Shown piece after piece: positions 61,902-64,000 of a stretch of 64,000 nucleotides of DNA. The notes under the pieces are model-generated. The model made no database searches. It was not told the origin of the DNA and saw only the letters and a list, made by a program, of their open reading frames with translations. The translations under genes were made by a program, and so were the position numbers. Position 1 is the stretch's first letter; every line of letters starts with the position of its first letter. The DNA is from Desertimonas flava (lineage in GTDB: Bacteria > Actinomycetota > Acidimicrobiia > Acidimicrobiales > Ilumatobacteraceae). Location of the stretch: positions 186,001-250,000 of the forward strand of contig NZ_QKYK01000004.1 in assembly GCF_003426815.1 (NCBI RefSeq). The letters run 5' to 3'.

Positions 61902-63073
61902 TGCTCGCCTCCTCCTGGTCCGACACGGTCCGCGACCGGCCGGCGGCGTCCGTGGTCGCTGCGCTGGCCGTGCTCGCCGCGGCGGGTCTGGCGGGGCTCG
62001 GGCTGCGGGTCGTCACCGGACGGACGCGCCAGCTGCGCACGCTCGTCCTGGCCATCGCCATCGCGTCCCTGGGTGTCGGGGCGATCGCCGCCGTGGCCCT
62101 CGGCCGGCTGATGGTGCTCGACGCCGGCGAGGCCCGCTCGGCCCTCGGCGTCCTCGCCGTGACTGCGGTGGTGGCCGGCGTGCTCACCGTCATCGCCTCG
62201 TCGCCGCTCGGTCGCGATGCCGCCCGGCTCGAAGAGGCGGTGCGGCGCCTCGAGGCCGGCGACCGCACGGCCCGAACGGGCGTCGACCGCCGCGACGAAC
62301 TGGGCCACGTGGCCCGGGCGCTCGACGAGCTCACCGAACGCCTCGACTCCCTGGAGCGGGAACGAGCGGCGATCGAGGACGAGCGACGGCGGACGTTCAC
62401 GAGTGTCGGCCACGATCTGCGCACGCCACTCAGCGCGCTGCGCGCCGCCGTCGAGGCGCTCGCCGACGGGGTCGCTCCCGACCCGGAGCGCTACCTGCGC
62501 TCGATGGCCCGCGACGTCGAGGCCCTCGGCGCGCTCATCGACGACGTGTTCCTCCTCGCCACCATCGAGTCGGGGCGACTCGACCTCGCACGTGAACCCG
62601 TCGACCTCGGTGAGCTGGCCGACGAAGCGGTCGAGGCGTTGACGCCCGCAGCCAACGTCAAGCACGTCACGCTCGGGCTGCGTTCGCCGGGATCGGTCCG
62701 CGTCGACGGCAACGCCAAGGCGATCTCACGCGTGCTGCGCAACCTCGTCGACAACGCGATCCGCCACTCGCCGCCGGGCGGTGCCGTCGACGTGGTCGTG
62801 ACCGTCGACCCCACGCCCACGGTGTCGGTGGTCGACACCGGCGCGGGGTTCTCCACCGAGTTCGCCAGCCACGCCTTCGAGCCGTTCGCACGCGCCGACG
62901 CCAGCCGGACGAGAGCGACCGGTGGGGCCGGCCTCGGGCTCGTGATCGCCCGCGGTCTCATCGAGGCGCACGGCGGGCGGATCTGGATCGAGCCCTCCGA
63001 ACCCGACGTTTGCGGCGGCCGGGTCACCTTCGCTCTGCCGGCACTGGCGACCGACGGCCCCGCCGTCTCCTGA
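61898..63073 (+). CDS. Sensor histidine kinase
   Basis: 391 residues with two or more N-terminal membrane segments, a HAMP-like region, the H-box H172 (SVGHDLRTPLSALR) and the ATPase N, G1 and G2 boxes (VLRNLVDNAIRHS; VVDTGAGF; GGAGLGLVIARGLIEAHGG). Pairs with the response regulator; GTG 61898 or ATG 61901 start. Confidence 0.92.
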   Translation: MMLASSWSDTVRDRPAASVVAALAVLAAAGLAGLGLRVVTGRTRQLRTLVLAIAIASLGVGAIAAVALGRLMVLDAGEARSALGVLAVTAVVAGVLTVIASSPLGRDAARLEEAVRRLEAGDRTARTGVDRRDELGHVARALDELTERLDSLERERAAIEDERRRTFTSVGHDLRTPLSALRAAVEALADGVAPDPERYLRSMARDVEALGALIDDVFLLATIESGRLDLAREPVDLGELADEAVEALTPAANVKHVTLGLRSPGSVRVDGNAKAISRVLRNLVDNAIRHSPPGGAVDVVVTVDPTPTVSVVDTGAGFSTEFASHAFEPFARADASRTRATGGAGLGLVIARGLIEAHGGRIWIEPSEPDVCGGRVTFALPALATDGPAVS

Positions 63074-63172
63074 CGCCGTCAGCGGCTCGCGGCCGGGCGG
63101 ACCGCCACGCAGCGACGCTCGTGGACGTGCACGTCTTCCATCCGATTCGAGCTGATTCCGTCCGAATCGCAT

Positions 63173-63200
63173 GAAACAAGATGGAAACAGTGCGTATAAC
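63173..63200 (+). promoter_or_regulatory. GlnR-like box and promoter of amt
   Basis: GAAAC at 63173-63177 and 63184-63188, six bases apart, followed after six bases by TATAAC (63195-63200), a good -10. GlnR boxes are GAAAC/GTNAC half-sites with six-base spacers; the GTNAC halves are not clear here. Confidence 0.4.
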
Positions 63201-63291
63201 TCCAGGAAATGCTGCTCCTCTAAGGTCCGCATGCGGCAGGCGAGTCAGCGCGGACGGTTCTGCTTCTGTGACCAAGATCGAGGAGGACCTC

Positions 63292-64000
63292 ATGCGCCAA
63301 CGTGCGCTTCGAATTATTTCTGGGCTGGGCGGTACTGCCGCCCTGATCTATGCCTTGCCATCAGTGGCGGGGGCGCAGACTGATGGCCCCGACTCCGCTG
63401 CAGTACAGGCGGTGCTCGACAACATATGGGTGTTCATCGCCGGCTGCCTGGTGTTCTTCATGCAAGCCGGATTCGCACTGGTCGAGGCCGGATTGACCCG
63501 TTCGAAGAACGTGGTCAACATCTTCGCCAAGAACCTCTCGGACGCACTCATCGGCATCATCGCCTTCTTCGCCGTGGGCTTCGCCTTTGCCTTCGGCCCC
63601 GGCGGCGGCGATTTCATCGGCAGCGACATGTTCTTCCTGTCGGGCGCCGATCTCACGATCCCGGCCGAGGGCGGGCTGAGTGTCGCCACGACGTTCTTCT
63701 TCCAGGCGGTGTTCGCCGCCACGGCCGTCACGATCGCCTCCGGCGCGATGGCGGAACGGACGAAGTTCGTCTCCTACCTCATCATCAGCGCGGTGATGAC
63801 CGCCTTCATCTACCCGGTCGTGGTCCACTGGACGTGGGGCGGCGGGATGATCGCCGGGTGGAACATCGGCGACGCCGTGTACTCCGACTTCGCCGGATCC
63901 GGCATCGTGCACATGTCCGGCGGTCTGCTCGGGCTCGTCGGCACGCTGTTCCTCGGCCCCCGCATCGGCAAGTACGACAGCAACGGCAAGCCCCGTGCCA
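63292..64000 (+). CDS. amt: Ammonium transporter Amt (C-terminus off window)
   Basis: First 236 residues. Signal-like MRQRALRIISGLGGTAALIYALPSVAGAQ, then Amt core: NIWVFIAGCLVFFMQAGFALVEAGLTRSKNVVNIFAKNLSDALIG, GAMAERTKFVSYLIISAVMTAFIYPVVVHWTWGGGMIA, and IVHMSGGLLGLVGTLFLGPRIGKYD with the conserved pore His. GAGGAGGACCTC precedes ATG 63292. A GlnR-like box lies upstream, so nitrogen control is likely. Confidence 0.93.
   Translation, partial: MRQRALRIISGLGGTAALIYALPSVAGAQTDGPDSAAVQAVLDNIWVFIAGCLVFFMQAGFALVEAGLTRSKNVVNIFAKNLSDALIGIIAFFAVGFAFAFGPGGGDFIGSDMFFLSGADLTIPAEGGLSVATTFFFQAVFAATAVTIASGAMAERTKFVSYLIISAVMTAFIYPVVVHWTWGGGMIAGWNIGDAVYSDFAGSGIVHMSGGLLGLVGTLFLGPRIGKYDSNGKPRA

Noticed and set aside
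1-64000. tRNA, rRNA, CRISPR or insertion-sequence features
   Set aside because: I looked for cloverleaf signatures, repeat-spacer arrays and transposase motifs and found none; a dedicated tool search would be needed to exclude them fully.

Overview
The window is high-GC DNA with dense, strand-coherent operons, many GTG starts, 1-4 bp start/stop overlaps, mycothiol-type arsenate reductases, F420/flavin luciferase-like oxidoreductases and DrrAB-type ABC exporters. This points to an actinobacterium. The gene mix fits a free-living Acidimicrobiia (Ilumatobacter-like) chromosome, but that lineage call is inference. I see no rRNA, tRNA, CRISPR array, prophage or insertion sequence.

Layout. 1-2388: 5' part of a cellobiose-phosphorylase-type GH94 gene. 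2479-6777: EfeUOB iron uptake operon. 7141-9074: a small conserved-looking gene, a nitroreductase and a nucleotidyltransferase-fold protein. 9220-16210: an arsenic island with two ArsI/CadI-type dioxygenases, a DrrAB-like ABC exporter, a SigZ-like ECF sigma factor, an ArsM methyltransferase fused to an ArsN/Pat-like acetyltransferase, two ArsR regulators, an ArsC reductase and an ArsR-ArsC fusion. No Acr3 or ArsB pump is present.

16268-37326: a catabolic island of 19 genes. It holds two ABC importers (a peptide/opine type and a branched-chain-amino-acid/amide type with a fused LivM-LivG), two luciferase-like monooxygenases (one LimB-like), an HpaB-like hydroxylase, two acyl-CoA synthetases, an acyl-CoA dehydrogenase, a hotdog thioesterase, a SnoaL-like protein, an SDR and a TetR regulator. 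A 14-bp inverted repeat (core CGTCAACGCTGACG) recurs at the promoters of its operons, which suggests one TetR-controlled regulon for import, CoA activation and oxidation of an unidentified alicyclic, terpenoid or aromatic acid.

37365-46689: a seven-gene sugar operon with an Rbs-type ABC importer, a DeoR regulator, an FAD amine-oxidase-fold protein and two paralogous large proteins of a family I do not recognise (probably carbohydrate-active TIM barrels). TTTCGTTT-type repeats lie in its promoter.

46904-64000: a three-gene di-iron operon (two ferritin-like proteins and a hemerythrin), a MerR regulator fused to a Cys-Cys domain, a secreted chaplin-like repeat protein, a mucin-like membrane protein, RidA, an STAS protein, a RibD-type reductase, a 35-residue membrane peptide next to a DUF2188 protein, a flavin/PPOx protein, MarR plus a ClC channel, a Met-rich lipoprotein with a membrane-anchored molybdopterin oxidoreductase, an OmpR/HK two-component pair, and the 5' part of an ammonium transporter with a GlnR-like box upstream.
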